In this document: positions 32,051-51,400 of the stretch, one piece after another
Layout of the letters: the number at the start of each line of letters is the position of its first letter
Numbering within the stretch: the stretch's first letter is position 1
Assembly: GCF_007655135.1 (NCBI RefSeq)
Contig: NC_045131.1
Span: forward strand, 26,024,001-26,088,000
DNA length: 64,000 nucleotides
Direction: 5' to 3'
Source: Punica granatum
Taxonomy: Eukaryota > Streptophyta > Magnoliopsida > Myrtales > Lythraceae
The notes under the pieces: generated by a model
Told to the model about the DNA's origin: nothing
What the model saw: the letters and a program-made list of their open reading frames with translations, nothing else
The model's database searches: none
Position numbers and translations under genes: made by a program

Positions 32051-33640
32051 TTATTTCAAGATTCCTCCGTATCCTTCTTCAAAGGCGTCTGTTTCAACAA
32101 TCTTTTTTGCAATTGGGTCTGCCAAGTGTAAACAAGGCAGTGATTTGATCTGAAGCTTGATTTGCTTCACAATTTTGGTTTGTTCATCCGTCCATGGTGG
32201 AGGAGAATTCTTTAACCTGTTATGGAGGGGTTTGCAGAGTCTACTTAGGCTAGGAAAAAAGTCTACAACATAGTTAAGACTTCCTAAGAACCTTTGTAGT
32301 TGTTTTTTTATCATGGATTTGGTCAAGGAATTTATCAGCAAATTGGATGGACCTGTTAATGGGGATTATGGTGCCCATGCTGATGTTATGCCCTAAAAAT
32401 CGAATTTTTGTTTGGAAAAGGCAGACTTTAGTCGGAGACACAGTCAAGCCATTTTTTAATGTGATTCTCATGAAATAGTTCACATGTTTAAAATGAGAAT
32501 CAATGGTTTTGGAAAATATGATAACATCATCGATATATACAATTATAAAATCGGAGTATACACCAAAAATGTCATTCATGATTTTCTGAAATTCAGATTG
32601 AACGTTTTTGAGCCCAAAAGGCGTTACATTTCATTCGAACTATCCGAAAGGAACTGTGAATGCAGTTTTGTATTTGTCTTTTTCGGTGATTTGAATTTGC
32701 CAAAAACCTAACTTCATGTTGAATTTTGAAAATATTTTTGAATCATGAAGCTTTTGGAGCAAATCTTTTTTGTTAGGTATTGGGTACCTAATCCACCGTA
32801 AGGCTTGGTTCAATGGTTTGTAATTGATTACTAACCTGGGGACACCTCTTTCGAGTTCAGCATTTTTGTTCACGTAGAAGGCTGAATAACTCTAGGGGGA
32901 CTTGCTAGGTCTAATCAATTTTTTGTTCAAGAGTTCCTATATTTTCATTTTACAGTATTTTTCCAACTCTTGATTCATCTGAATGGGTCTGGCTTTTGTT
33001 GGGATATTTTTCTCATTGAAATCCTTTTCATAAGATAGATCAATGACATGTTACTTCCTACCCCATAAAGCATTTGGAGTTTCTCCACAAACTGACTTTT
33101 GTATTAGGCTGTTGAGATTATCGATTTTTTGTTTCAAATCTGGTTTTTGGAGCAGATTTTCAACTTTATGGTGTGAAATTTCATCTTTTACCCAATCAAT
33201 TTGCCTTTCGGCAGCCTGTATCATGTCCAAATTTCTGGTTACAGGTTTTGTGATGAAGGGAAAAATAGTTTTGCTTCCTAAGTACACCGTTTTTATACCT
33301 GAGTTGGTGAAAAGGAAGGGTTTGATGAGCTGGATGAATGAGGTCCCTAGTATGACTTCATTTTTTAAGTCTTTTACGACTAGGAATCCAGTTTTGTATG
33401 TTGAATCTTCATTTTTTACTTCTGCTTCTGCAATTTTTATGAAATTTTTAGTTTATCATTACTTGCAGAACGTAATGATTCTTGAGTTTTTTCACAGTAT
33501 TTTAAAGGAATTAATCTCTCCCTCACACAATTTGCGTCTGCACATGTATCCAACAAGGCAGTTGCTTCCATCTAGAAGTCGTGAACACTTATTGTAGGTT
33601 TTAGGAGGTATTTTTGAAATGTGAATTCTTGGCTTTTACA
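32051..33640 (-). pseudogene. Pararetroviral protease and reverse transcriptase, copy B, fragmented
   Basis: The reverse transcriptase is divided among at least four frames (33051-33287, 32640-32873, 32274-32579 and 32051-32341) and keeps a readable YIDD box. The protease segment near 33540 has Cys in place of Gly in the catalytic DTG. Copy A, by contrast, keeps DTG and a longer RT frame. The RNase H region at 31740-31990 is also interrupted. Confidence 0.8.
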
Positions 33641-33702
33641 CTCAGGTTTAGGTTCAGTATTTTCCAAGGTCTGAACCAGCTTTTCATCGTTTTTCAGAGT
33701 CT

Positions 33703-35291
33703 TTACTTCTTTTGTAACTCATGGAGTTTTTGGCGAAGTTCTGACTCAGTTTGTTTTTTTTCTTTTTCCCGGTTTTCATGCTCTAAGGCGCGGGTATTTC
33801 TGATCATCATGTTGTGTATCCTAAGGTTTTTGGTTTGCTCAGGTTCTATGGGCTCAACATATTTAGGAGGAGGTTTTGAGGAAACTATGGTTCTGTTAAA
33901 AGGTAGTTTCCAAGTTATGGTTTTTTCAGTGAATTTTATGGCATTTTCTTCCATGTAGACTTGGCTAAACTAGTCCCAGAAAAGGATATTTTTCTTGTTT
34001 TTCTCCATGAAATTTATCCACTGATCTTGCATTACTGTCTTAACGTATTTATTTGAAAAGACATCATGCAACCAATTCCTCCTATTTTCATTTTCTTTGG
34101 AGCAGAAATCTTTCCTAAGGCTAGCAGATGCTAATGTGAAGGATTTTTCTATCACATAAATCTCAGGGTTAGGATTGATTCTAGTGCTATCGGTTATGGA
34201 TAAAAATGTTGGAGATGGGGGTGAAGACTCAGCTTCTTCTGTGTTTTGGACAGAGTATACTAGCCTAGGGATATCGGTGGCGACACTAGTTAATCCTCTA
34301 AGGTTGGCAGACCTAGGAGGAGTTTCAATAGCTGTTTGGAAAGTGTTTGCTGATGGAACAACACTGAATGATCTCCTTCTTAGTTCAGGGCTTCTAAAGG
34401 AAGATCTTATCGAAGGGTTTGAGGTTAACTGTATGTCGACTGATCTCTTATGGCAAAAGCTTATGGAAACTCTCCCATCTTGGAACTGGCTCACTCGACT
34501 AGGTTCCTCATTTTGAATTTTTTCAGTGGCAATTACGTCTTCTAAGACCCACTCATTAGGAAGAGTTACCTCATTCCACCTAATTGGTCTGGAGACTACA
34601 GTGTTTGACTTGGCAATGTCCGTTTGGAAAAGGAGGGTCTCTCCTTTGGGACTATGTTTGAAGGCTTTGGTTGCAAACGCTGAGACCATCGTTTTGTAAT
34701 GGACTTTATACACAAGGGCTAAAGGGATGGAGCCTAAAGCAATATTGTAATTGTGCGTTTTGATTTGCAAAGTTAAGCCATGAGTTATGTTTTGGTCTTT
34801 GAGGGACATGGTGAAATTTAGGAAACAGTTAAGGTGGACTGGTCCGTCGCACAGATTAATCTCAACCGTCCCAAAGATGGATTCATGGTATTTCAAAAGC
34901 CTAGCATCCCTGAGTACTAAGAGTACGGAGGTATCTATGCCTTCTCTGGTTAGGGGTTTTATGCCTACTTGGCGAGCCCTTTGTGGATGAAGTTGTACTT
35001 TCCCTCATGTTTTTTCAATGACTCTTGGTTCAAGAGTTTTTATGGTTTGTGAGGAGTTTTTTAGGGGAATGTCCCTTTCCTCAGTGGTTATGGTGTAATC
35101 GGTTTTTGAAAATATTTGTTGGAATTTTGAGTTTTTATAAATCTGTTTTGAAGCGATTCTTGGGATCTCCCAATCATCGATAGATTTATCAAAACATTCC
35201 AAATTGACCTCTTCTCTGTTGAGAACAGAATCATTATCGAAAAAGTTTTCAGAAGGACATGTACTTGATGAGTTTGCTTTAAACCAATCAA
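33703..35291 (-). pseudogene. Pararetroviral movement-protein region, copy B, broken
   Basis: The start codon seen in copy A is ATT here (35291). The frame is then interrupted near 34970-35000, and a stop separates 33970-34896 from 33703-33954. The 30K-type core is still recognisable. A MITE lies 11 bp upstream of the former start. Confidence 0.8.
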
Positions 35292-35302
35292 TATTAAAAC
35301 AA

Positions 35303-35647
35303 GCGGTATTTACCTAAAATGGCCCATGATTTACCCGTTTTGTCAAATCTATCCTATGCTTTTTTTGGTCAAATATATCCCATGGTTTACTTTTTGCATC
35401 AAATCTTTCCCGGTGTTATCTTTTCCGTTGACATCTAAAAGTCGTGCTGACGTGGCGTCTACGTGGCAAGTGTGACCCATTATTTCTTCACGTACCACGT
35501 CAGCATGACCGTTAGATGTCAACGGAAAAGATAACGCCGGGATAGATTTGATACAAAAAAATAAACCATGGGATAAATTTGTCAAAAAAAACATATGATA
35601 GATTTGACAAAACGGACAAATTATGGGTTATTTTAAGTAAAAACCTC
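35303..35647. mobile_element. MULE-type MITE inserted only in copy B
   Basis: This 345 bp foldback element has ends GCGGTATTTACCTA and, inverted, GAGGTTTTTACTTA (11 of 14 matching). It is flanked by TTAAAACAA (35294-35302) and TTATAACAA (35648-35656), a 9-bp duplication with one mismatch. Copy A shows the empty site next to 4702. It resembles the 9012-9335 MITE in plan, but the sequence is a different family. Confidence 0.92.
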
Positions 35648-35656
35648 TTATAACAA

Positions 35657-36457
35657 TAAATCTTCCAGTTTCACAAATATTTATCAAGATATTCAAATAA
35701 CATATCAGTTCCTTACCTTTCAGTACACTAATCTATACCTAGACGAAGTTTCTAGAGATCATATACCAATAGCTAAGTGGTTCTGAGATGCTAAACTGAA
35801 CTTACTCTCTCACCCCAGCTTCTCTCAAGAGCAAGATCTAAGACATACCTGAACACTGGAAGAAGCCTCACACAGTGTTTCCCTTTCAGATCTAGTACAT
35901 ACCTTACCCAACTGCTGTACCTGGATTTAACAATAATAGCACACAGACAAACTCAGTAAGACTCTCACAGGGATCTAAATCCTACCCTAATTGTTGTACC
36001 TAGAGCGAACGATAATGTACGAGAATAACTCTACTCCAAGTTTACGCAAATAACCTCCATCTACTAGACCGTATCCTTACACCATTACTCCTCCTGGTTA
36101 TACCCAAAAACTGTCCTAACCGTCGGGACTTACAACCTGAGTTTAGTAGGCTTGGAGCACTGCACTTAAGGATTAGAATGTGTAGGGTCCATTAGAGCTG
36201 CCAGATGGACATTAGAGCCTTATGACATTACTTCTTTTACTAGCATCAGTACATTGTGGTATTTTGGATCTAGACACTAGAGAGACATACGCTAGGACTG
36301 TGCATTACTACGTTTACCAGCTTCAGTTCATTGTGTTTAGTATGCAACTAGACACTTAAGGAAAAACACAAGATGAGATACTACCAGTCATGAAGGTGGT
36401 CCTAGATGAGATAACCTATACGAGATACTGGAACTAAGAATAAGAACAGATTATACA
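35657..36457 (-). other. Presumed pararetroviral leader / intergenic region, copy B
   Basis: Counterpart of 4703-5443, with about 75 additional bases near 35835-35910 that copy A has lost. The decayed primer-site-like TGGTATATGATC is at 35757-35768 (minus strand). No gene. Confidence 0.4.
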
Positions 36458-38304
36458 TCCTATATATTAAATATATATATATATACACTAGTGAATTTAC
36501 ACATGCGTTGTACCTTCTTTGATAAGGTTAAAATACATAATACTTGAACAACAAATTATATAAGAAAATTCTTTTAAAAAAAGAAATATATAATTTATAA
36601 GTAAATTAATAGTATCTCCTTTTGAATGAATTTGTCACTATTTCTAGTTAGAAATTTATTCTTACTTTAATTTATAAATAAATAAAATAAAACATAATTA
36701 ATAATAACTATGAGGGTTGATGGCCTAAAAAAGCAAAAAATTTGACTTTTTTATTATTTCTAGGATTAATTTTTTTAATTAAAAAATTACAAATTACGAG
36801 TTTCTTATCATGTCTGGTGTGTCATCAATTTCCTGTCAATTTTAATGGATTTTCTCACATGGCACTAACATTATAGATATTACACATGGAAATCTACCAA
36901 ATAAACCCATGGGTATTTACATATCAAATTAAAAATAAAAATTATCAATAGAAGCTAATAAAAAAATATTTCATTTAATTTTATTATTAAATAAATAAAT
37001 AATATTAAATTCAATGGAAACACTTATGTGTATATATTAATGATAGTATTTAAATATGGATAACATAAAAAAAGTATAAACAAAATTAACATACTAATGA
37101 CAAATCACTATATCTAAATATTTGTATCAGTTTTTGCACAATTTTGCGAAGTTATCCCCATAATTTTTTACTATATTGAAGGAAAGTAAAATTGAAGGCA
37201 ACAATAAAACTATAAAACTGCTCAAATTTTAAACTCATATATTGTATCTTGCTCCTCCATCAATTCACGTGATCATCTTCCACTCACTTTTTACTTATTT
37301 TTCTTCAACACCACTCTATCTCTATCTCAACCTAAGTTATTTTTCTTTTCTTTCACTAAAAAAATTATTTTTTTAACTTTCATCACAATTTTTAAAATTT
37401 TTTAATAATAGCGCAACTATGTAGAATTACAAATGGTATATAATAATAAAAATACTGAGGCAATGTTTTAAACTATGTTTTTTGACACTATGCATAGTGT
37501 TGGTGTAGAGTTTAGTGTATGAATAATAAAAGTTTGATTAGCATGATTAAGATATTGGAAATGACTTTTAAAAAAATAAAATTAATACAATTTAAAAATA
37601 ATTTATTTCAAGAAAATGTTTCCAGTTAAAATATTTTTCTAACTTGATCTTTCATTTCAATAGAATATCCTAAAGAAGAAATAGAGAAATGAATCTAAAT
37701 TTCTAATAAAAGTTTACAAAATAATTAGTAGAAATATTATTTTCACGAATAGTCTTGTAGCGACAAACGCAACTCTAAAATTCAGAAAAATCCGACCCAT
37801 ATCGATTGAAAAATTCCGAAAATTAAAGACTTTAAGGGTCAGGTTTTAGTTTTAAAGCAAAAAATTGGAAGAAAGTTGATCGAACCCAATTTTATGTATA
37901 TATAAATTTATTTTAGTAATTCATATTATATATTATAATTTATACTTAACAAATAAAATTAAAAAAAAATCTTTAGATCCTCCTAAGGTAGATGAGTAAA
38001 TTTAATTTGAGTTTCAAAATAATAAGTTGCATCGATAATCGATATTAGATTTACATTGGAACTAACATATAATCTCCCTTTTTACACACGTGCTCTTGAG
38101 GAATAAGAATGAAAATATACCTTGAGCTCATGAAGGAGAACATTGACAGTATGAGAACTTTAAACTTGTGCAACAATGTTAGCTGGTAGTGGTCGCAGGC
38201 ACTATAGTGACAATGAATAAAACGGTAGTCAATGTCTGTGGACTGAAGAAAACGAAGAAAATAAGAATAAGGATTGAAGAAAAAAATCTAAAATAAGAGA
38301 AAAC

Positions 38305-38376
<72 letters not shown>

Positions 38377-40320
38377 GGTATTTGTTTTCTTTGAAACTCT
38401 TCTTATCTTTTTTTCTTTTTTGTTATCCCAAATGCACACTTTTACATCCATAGAATCCCATAAAAAAATTTGATTGGAACTTTGAAAATAAATTACTGAT
38501 GACATAATGTGTTAAATAATTTCTTAAATAAATTAATATTTGAAAAGTTAGTCAAAAATATAAATTTTTTAATCACAGGATATCTGATTACCAATAACTT
38601 ATCAGAAAATATCCATCAATAAAATAATTTTTTAAAAATTCTTAATATAAATTTTGAAAATTCATTGATACAAATGTAAATGGGAAATAGGAAAGAGATT
38701 GTGAATGTTGAATGGAGAAGTTATTTCATATTTAATACGTTTATCAAAGTGAATAATTATGGAAAAGAGCATGATACGTAATTTTTATAGTGAAATTGTA
38801 TGAAGGGATGTCTTGAAATTGAAAGGTCATGAGAAAGAATAAATATAAGTTGGTTTTTAAAACTTGAAGAAAAATAAAAGGATTATAGTCGAAAAAAGAG
38901 AATATGGGAATAATACAGTATCTATGATAATAACCCAAATATAACTATAAATATGTTATTTAGAATACAGTATAACAATATGTAGGTAAAGATATATATT
39001 ATTTGCGGAAATAAGAATCTATTGGTTTGTCATTTGTGAAACTCATTGTTTATATAATTGTTCATATATACATATATATGTTACATATATGGGAACATAT
39101 AAAGTTCTGAACTAGAGTTCTGATTACGACTCAATTGTGCTATTCCTTTCAGGTACAATAATTATATATTATCACAAAAAAAATATAGTTGTAAAGCTTT
39201 TATTCTTCTGCTCTCATATCTTTCTTTTCTTAGTTGAACTTTGATTTGGTGAATCAATTATTTTCTAATGCAAATTTGAAGTTGATTTCTTCGATATTGA
39301 TTGTTATTGATAGGATCTTTGTTCCAGTTCTATGACAAGTGTTGCTTCAGTAATTGTAAAACTTTTCTAATTTCTATTTTAATGCAAATTTAAAATTAAT
39401 TTTTCAATATTGATTGTTCCAACATCATACTTAATCCAGATCCGCTACAAGTGCTGCTTCAGTAATTGTAAATCCTTTATGATTTGTATTTTTTAATGCA
39501 AATTTGAAATTGATTTCTTTGACATGGTTTACTTTGATAGGATGTTTATTCTAGCTCTATTGTAGGTGTCGATTCAATAATTGTAAGCCTTTTATGATTT
39601 CTATATCTTCAATATTCTTTGTTATTCTTATTACATAATTCATGAACTTTGAGTTGAGTAGTTTATTTTGTTATTTATTCTTATTTCTAGATTGAACTAT
39701 GATTTTGAAGGCGACTTTTAATACAAATTTGAAATTTATTGTTTTATATTGGTTGTTTTGATGGGATCACATCCCAATTCTGCTATGGGTATCATTTCAT
39801 AAATTGTAAGACTTTCTGAAATAATATTTTATATTAGTATTTTATGATTCAATGGTGCTTTCTTCAATAAACTTTGAGTTCAGGAGTTTTATTGATTTGA
39901 GTACTCATTAGAATGACATTGTTAATGTTGATTTTTGGTTCAGTAATCAATTCCATTTGCGAGTACATATTAGTTTCCCCACCCATTATGTCATACATGG
40001 AGTACGGTATTTCTATCTTATGAGAGTTTTCTTTTAACTTTTTAATTATTTTACTTATATTAGATAATTTGTAAAATATTGAGAAATATTTCATATGTTT
40101 CTAATTTAGATATTAAATGAAACTGAAAAGATGATACTCAATTAGCATTTGTTATTTTAGATTCATTTTTTCTATAACTAATTGTAACTCAATTAACTAT
40201 AAATATAAATTAAGATCAAATTTCATAATATTTAATGATACCGGTAAGTTTTTATGTTTAAATATATTTATTTTCAAATTCCTTAATATTCATTCATGCA
40301 ACGCACAGGTCATCATCTAA
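36458..40320 (+). mobile_element. Helitron-like non-autonomous element, copy B
   Basis: Same proposed termini as copy A: A|TCCTATATATTA at the left, and a GCAACGC palindrome (CATGCAACGCACAGG) then CTAA|T at the right. It is 3863 bp; the copy A version is longer chiefly because of its private MITE with target duplication and the 185 bp segment. No Rep/helicase coding is seen. The left boundary is uncertain for the same reason as in copy A. Confidence 0.5.
38305..38374. repeat. (TAA)n followed by (TTA)n microsatellite, copy B
   Basis: An AAT-phase array switches to its reverse complement, forming a near-perfect palindrome of about 35 + 30 bases. Copy A has only the first orientation. Confidence 0.95.
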
Positions 40321-42720
40321 TTTCTGACATATATAATAGAAGAATATAAAGATGACATGTCCTACAATCTTGCATTATAGGAATATATAACATATTTATT
40401 ATGAAATATGTATTTTACTTTTTATATGGCAGCTATATATAGTATATATAGTTTTTTGATGTAATATAGGAACATGTATATTTATAGTTGAAGGCATATA
40501 TTGCACAAACAAAGTTACTTTTTATATTGAGGAGCTATATATATATATATAGATATAGACATTGCTTACATGGAACCTTCACCATTATATTTCCGTTTGC
40601 AAAGATGTGTTGGTGTCTTTGCAGATTTTATGCGTATATTGTGTTGCTTGCTCATCCAACAAACACCGATCTAGGTTAATTTGATCGTTTCAGTTACTTT
40701 ATTAGAATATTTTGCTTGAAGAGATTATTATTTTCTTTTGGTTGATATATTTGCTCCCATATTTAATGATGAGAATCTTTTATTTTCTTTTAATTGATAT
40801 ATTTACTCAGATTAATCAATTCAATTATATTCTTTTCACATATGTCTCATATATCTATTTTGTTTAATGAGATTATAATTCATTTATATATTTATTATAT
40901 ATTTATGTTGCTTGTATAAGGCCGAGCACCAAATAAATAGGGATGCTATGCACTTTATGATCAGCATAGTCAAATAAATAGATATTAGTTTTAGTCCATA
41001 AAATGACTAAAGATTTCGTGGTTTCATAATAATATAATAAATAAATAAATAAATAATGGTGTATAAAGATGTATGCGCCGTTTATATTTATTTCCGTATG
41101 TTAATCAGTTATCAAAGTTATGCTAGATAATCTTGCACAAACAAATTTTTATGGACAGTCTCTCTCCTTTTTCACTGTGTACCCTAATTTTCGGAAATCC
41201 AACTAGCGCCTACTGATTCAGTTCAGGTTGAATCGGCCCACTAAAATGTAAAATTCTCAATTAATAATTTCTTCATTTACAAGACTCAAACCTAAGATCT
41301 TGGTTAAGGGGAATTAGCATCAAATCTTTTGAATCAACCTTTATTCATACGATCCTATTTTGTTTGTAATTTGTTCAACAATAAATTAGTTATGCTATAT
41401 TTCCCTTTCAATTTAGAAGATTCATAGATTTCCTTTATAATCGGAAAAGAAAAGTTCAGATATCAAAAAATCACTTTGGACTAGTATCTATATATACATT
41501 ACTATTTGAAAAGACTTTTTAATTTGAAATTTTAGTTCTGAGGGAGTTGCTGAATTTATAATTCATTAATGTGAAAATATGTGTTTTTGCCACTTGAGAA
41601 AATTCTACAGTACAATTGTTTGAAATGAATGTAAGATCTTCGCCAAGAAAAAAAGGGAAAAAAAATTAAATGTATGATCCTTCTTTCTTATTCAATTATT
41701 GAGATTTAATCTTGAAATTTTAGCGGTAAAAATTTTAGAAAATTTTATGGCTTACTTATGTATTATAATTTTAAGATTTCAATGAAGAAAATTCAAAAGC
41801 ATAATAAGTTGATGGTCGGGGCTATTTCTTTTCGGTTATAAATGAGACTCGTGAGCCTCGTACAATGAAATTAAAATTCTAGTAGTTAAAAAAGGGGTAC
41901 GGGTAGTCTCATTAAGTATTGAATCTGAAAGCTTGTAGTTACCAGACAAGAGCGTGCACTATATATATATATATATATATATCACTAATTATGCAGTAGA
42001 ATGTATATAATTTACATATAGCCCAACAGAATATATATTATATAAATTAGCTACTATTTAGGAAATTTTTTATATTGTAGCAATCGAATTGTTGTTCATA
42101 TATATTGCGGTAAAATATAGAGTTGGAAATCAATATTAACGAAGGTTTATAATATTTATAGAGTTTCCCTTTGCATTATGGGCTAATATATTCTTATAAT
42201 AATAGCCACAATCAAATATCTGTTTATATAATATTGTTTGTTTATATTGTCATTTATATTGTGTCGTTTATATATATATATATAGATGTATATACCTACC
42301 GCATGACTTGATCAAAGGGATGCAAGCAAAGGGATATTTTTCTTTTTGTGAAAGGCGAGGCCCTAGATTGTCAACCATATCAGGTTTTATTATACTTTGA
42401 ATAGCCACGTCATCGAATTACAGCCCCTCTCGCGGAAGTTACCACCTTTCTTATTAAGAGAAAGGAATATCTCGTTACTACTTATGCGGAAAGCAATGAA
42501 AGTATTTTTTTTAACTATAGAAATTGAACAAAAAAATGACAACCAAAATATATTAATAATATAGTATACATAATTGGCCAAAATACCACCGTTGTATATA
42601 TTTGATTTGATATATATGAAATATATAATAGAATCTAAAGATGACACAAAATATTGTATTATAGGAATACATGTATATTTTGATAGATCAAATATGTATT
42701 GTAATTTTTATTTGACAACT

Positions 42721-42751
<31 letters not shown>

Positions 42752-44604
42752 TGATATATTATAGGAATGTGTATATATATAGTCGAAGATATATGTTGCA
42801 CATACAGAGTTAACAATATATGTTGGAATTTTTATTTAGCAACTACAAAATATATATATATATAGATATAGTTGTTTGATATATTATAGGGACGTGTATA
42901 TATAGTCGAAGACATATATTGCACTTACAAAGTTAACATTATCAACATTATATATTGGAGTTACATAAACGGAAACCATTTATACAGAACCTTTACCATT
43001 ATATTTCCTTTTGTAAAGACATGTTGATATTTTTGCGGACTTTATATGTATATTGTGTTGCATACGCATCCACTACTAACACCAATCTATGTCAATTTGA
43101 TCATTTCGAAAAGGCTTCATCAAGTTTCCTCTTCACTTTCTTTATTATGATTTTTTTTAGAGATTATTATTTTCTTTTGGTTGATATATTTGCTCACATA
43201 TTTTCATTAAATTCATCTTTTCACACATTTATATGAGAATTTTTTTATTTTATTTTGATTGATATATTTGCTCATATATTTTAATTCAATTCTATTCTTT
43301 TCACATATGTCTCATAACTCAATTTTCTTTAATGAGTTTTTATTCGTGTAAATATTTATAAAATTTTTCTCTACAAAAATTATTAAGAGATTATTTGTAG
43401 GTTCCACGTGCAATGCACTGATATTCAACTAGCATTTTATTGTTATGACAAAAATAAGTTTTCTCTTTTTCTCAATTTATAGAAAAAAAAAGAATCGAAC
43501 CCACGCTATGGACGGTGTTTATATATTTTTTTTCTCACAGAAAGCTATTTTAAACATATCGATATGGACATTTTTTATGGTTTAAAAGTGTGAGTAGTCG
43601 TTATTTGATACGTGAAAACATATCTTTTCAATGGAACAATTAAATTAATTAAAAAATACGAATAAAAAATCGTGTGAAAGGAGAGGAGGATTGAGATGAT
43701 GGCGTAGGAAAGAGGAGAGAGAAAAAACTGTGAGTAGTTGTGAGTTGATAGTTAATTAAAGTTAATATATATATATATAGATATATATTTTATAAGTTAG
43801 TTAGATCATATCCTAATAAGTTGACCACCAGAAATATAGCCTAAATAAAATTATTGTACTATTTGTAGAGATTTGATATTTATGAAGAAGTGATATTGAT
43901 TCTTACTCGATGCTGCACAAATATTACGGTGGTATTTAATTTCGATCACATTAGGCCGATTTTTATTGAAAATGAGATCAAATCGTCAACCAAAATTCCG
44001 TCTAAATAATGAATGTGGCGATTATACAACCATATGACACAATTCGATAAAAAAAAATACGTAAGTTACGATTTTTCATTTCGTATGTGTTGTATCAACT
44101 TGGCTAGAAATGGGCTATGGCGATGATCCAAGCATTCGACATGATCGACGATTGGGTCTTGCTCAAGCCCAAAAGTTCTTGATCCTAAACACGTTCGGAC
44201 ATATGACCGATTTAAACATGACACTCTATGAAATACTGACCATACCAAAGAGTAACGAGAGGAATATAAAACTAATTACATGACATTTAAATATTACATC
44301 CCATGCAAATCCATCGCTTTCCTCATCGACTGATTCTGAAATTCAATAATTGTAAATTTTCCCTCAATACTTTCAACAGAATGACAATAAGGTACAGCAT
44401 TATATCTCTAAGGAGGCACTAACTTAAACTCCCTTCGGCACGATGGGAAACATAAAATGGAAAATTTAACTACCAATTGTATTTTGGTTTAGCTACACCT
44501 CCATTGATTCGACCCGCGATACATACAAAATCCATTATCAGCTATCCAATATGAATATGATCTGATCAAAACCTGGAGCAAAGAAAGCCTGTTGTAAAAC
44601 TTTA
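40321..44604. other. AT-rich repeat-bearing intergenic DNA, copy B
   Basis: Counterpart of 9815-13826. It retains about 310 bp (40490-40850) lost from copy A; that segment is itself related to 42.9-43.3 kb, so two members of one repeat family sit within 2.5 kb. Helitron-like 3' motif at 43429-43432 (CTAG). No gene. Confidence 0.6.
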
Positions 44605-50295
<5,691 letters not shown>

Positions 50296-50694
50296 TCATT
50301 CTTTCTCGGGCGGCGGAGGGGACTGAGCTGCGGGCGCAGGGGGATTGTCCTGGAGCGACGGCAGGGGATTTCCGCCCTTGATGATCCAACCGAGGGCGAA
50401 GAAGGAGATACCGGCGAGGATGGCGGTGCCCCAGGCTTGAGAGGACCATCGGCTGTACTGACGAATCGCGAACTTCCACTGCTCCCGGAGCGTCACCGGG
50501 TCCGGAATCCCAGTTTCCGGAGGGTTCGGGTAACTGAACTTGTGGCCCGAGAAGTCGGCGCCCGACTGGCACTTGCCGTTCGAAGGGATATCCAGAGGCA
50601 GTTTAGAGGACGGAGGAGGAGGAGGAGGAGGAGGAGGAGGAGAAGGGTGGGGCTCCGACGAGGCGCCGGCTGGAGGCTTTTGGCGGTCAGCCAT
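50296..50694 (-). CDS. Small Pro-rich one-pass membrane protein, copy B
   Basis: A 132-residue duplicate of 19470-19853. The poly-Pro run is longer by five residues through expansion of a GGA/TCC-type trinucleotide array. Other differences are few (for example Asn to Ala in the SGND stretch and Tyr to Ser before the helix). The hydrophobic helix, about residues 88-105, is unchanged. Both copies are open from ATG to stop, so both may be functional. As for copy A, a relation to a plant complex I accessory subunit is possible but unproven. Confidence 0.75.
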   Translation of the reverse strand: MADRQKPPAGASSEPHPSPPPPPPPPPPSSKLPLDIPSNGKCQSGADFSGHKFSYPNPPETGIPDPVTLREQWKFAIRQYSRWSSQAWGTAILAGISFFALGWIIKGGNPLPSLQDNPPAPAAQSPPPPEKE

Positions 50695-50885
50695 GGCTGT
50701 GGGGGTCGGACTGTTTGGGGGTTTTGTCTGTTGGATCGCTGGATATCAACCAAGATTCGATTTTCTCTCAAGTTGATTGATGATTTATCAAATACCAAGG
50801 TCGTGAATAGATTAGACACGAGTGCGTAGGGATGAAGACAAGCTTATTTGGTCTAATGATTAAAGAGGAACTCAAGTATCCATCA

Positions 50886-51400
50886 CAGTGTTATTAAAAT
50901 CGAGCCGGATATTGATCCGTTCAAGTATGGATTTACAGGTTTATGGGACGAAACGAGGGTTTTATAGGTTGGATCGCTAGTATAAATAATGCATATAAAA
51001 TTAAGAAAGATTATGCTATATAAAATATATACCCAATAATTTAAATAATTGAAATAATTAATGAAAGTTTTTTTTATTGAAGTTGTTTCTTCTTTTGTTA
51101 TACTTCAAGAGGTAAAGAATATGGTTATTGTCTAAATGGCTAAGAGTCTAGATATATGGCTCTTAGGGAGGTTAAGGTCATTGGTTCAAGTTTTCATGCA
51201 TGCAATTTAATTTTTCAATAAAAGGAAATCTATAAAATCAACCGATTCATATGAGTTCGTTGGGTTTAGCAAAAAATCGCCCGATTTAATGGGCTCATCG
51301 ATCTAAAGGTGCAACTTCGATCTTTAAGAGAATTGGACTGAACAAGATGCCGGCTCCAGGTCGAATTAGTCTGATCGACCGATCCGATTTAATAACACTG
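50886..51400. mobile_element. 515 bp hAT-like TIR element, copy B
   Basis: Ends CAGTGTTATTAAAATCGAGC and, inverted, CAGTGTTATTAAATCGGATC. Flanks ATCCATCA and ATCCATTT match at 6 of 8 positions. It has the same length as in copy A. A B-box-like GGTTCAAG at about 51183 is better preserved than in copy A. Confidence 0.72.

Larger units (their letters stand above)
29593..36457 (-). mobile_element. Endogenous pararetrovirus (caulimovirid), copy B, near full length
   Basis: The whole integrated unit can be followed here: leader (35657-36457), movement protein (from 35291), protease near 33540, reverse transcriptase with YIDD at about 32525-32540, RNase H, second ORF, and a 3' non-coding region with a promoter-like TATA and an AATAAA. 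Both ends lie at TA dinucleotide runs (29570-29592 and about 36463-36486), a reported preference of florendoviruses. Less the nested 345 bp MITE and its duplication, the unit is about 6.5 kb, within the family range. Every reading frame is broken, the movement-protein start codon is ATT, and the protease motif is DTC; it cannot make its proteins. Confidence 0.85.
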
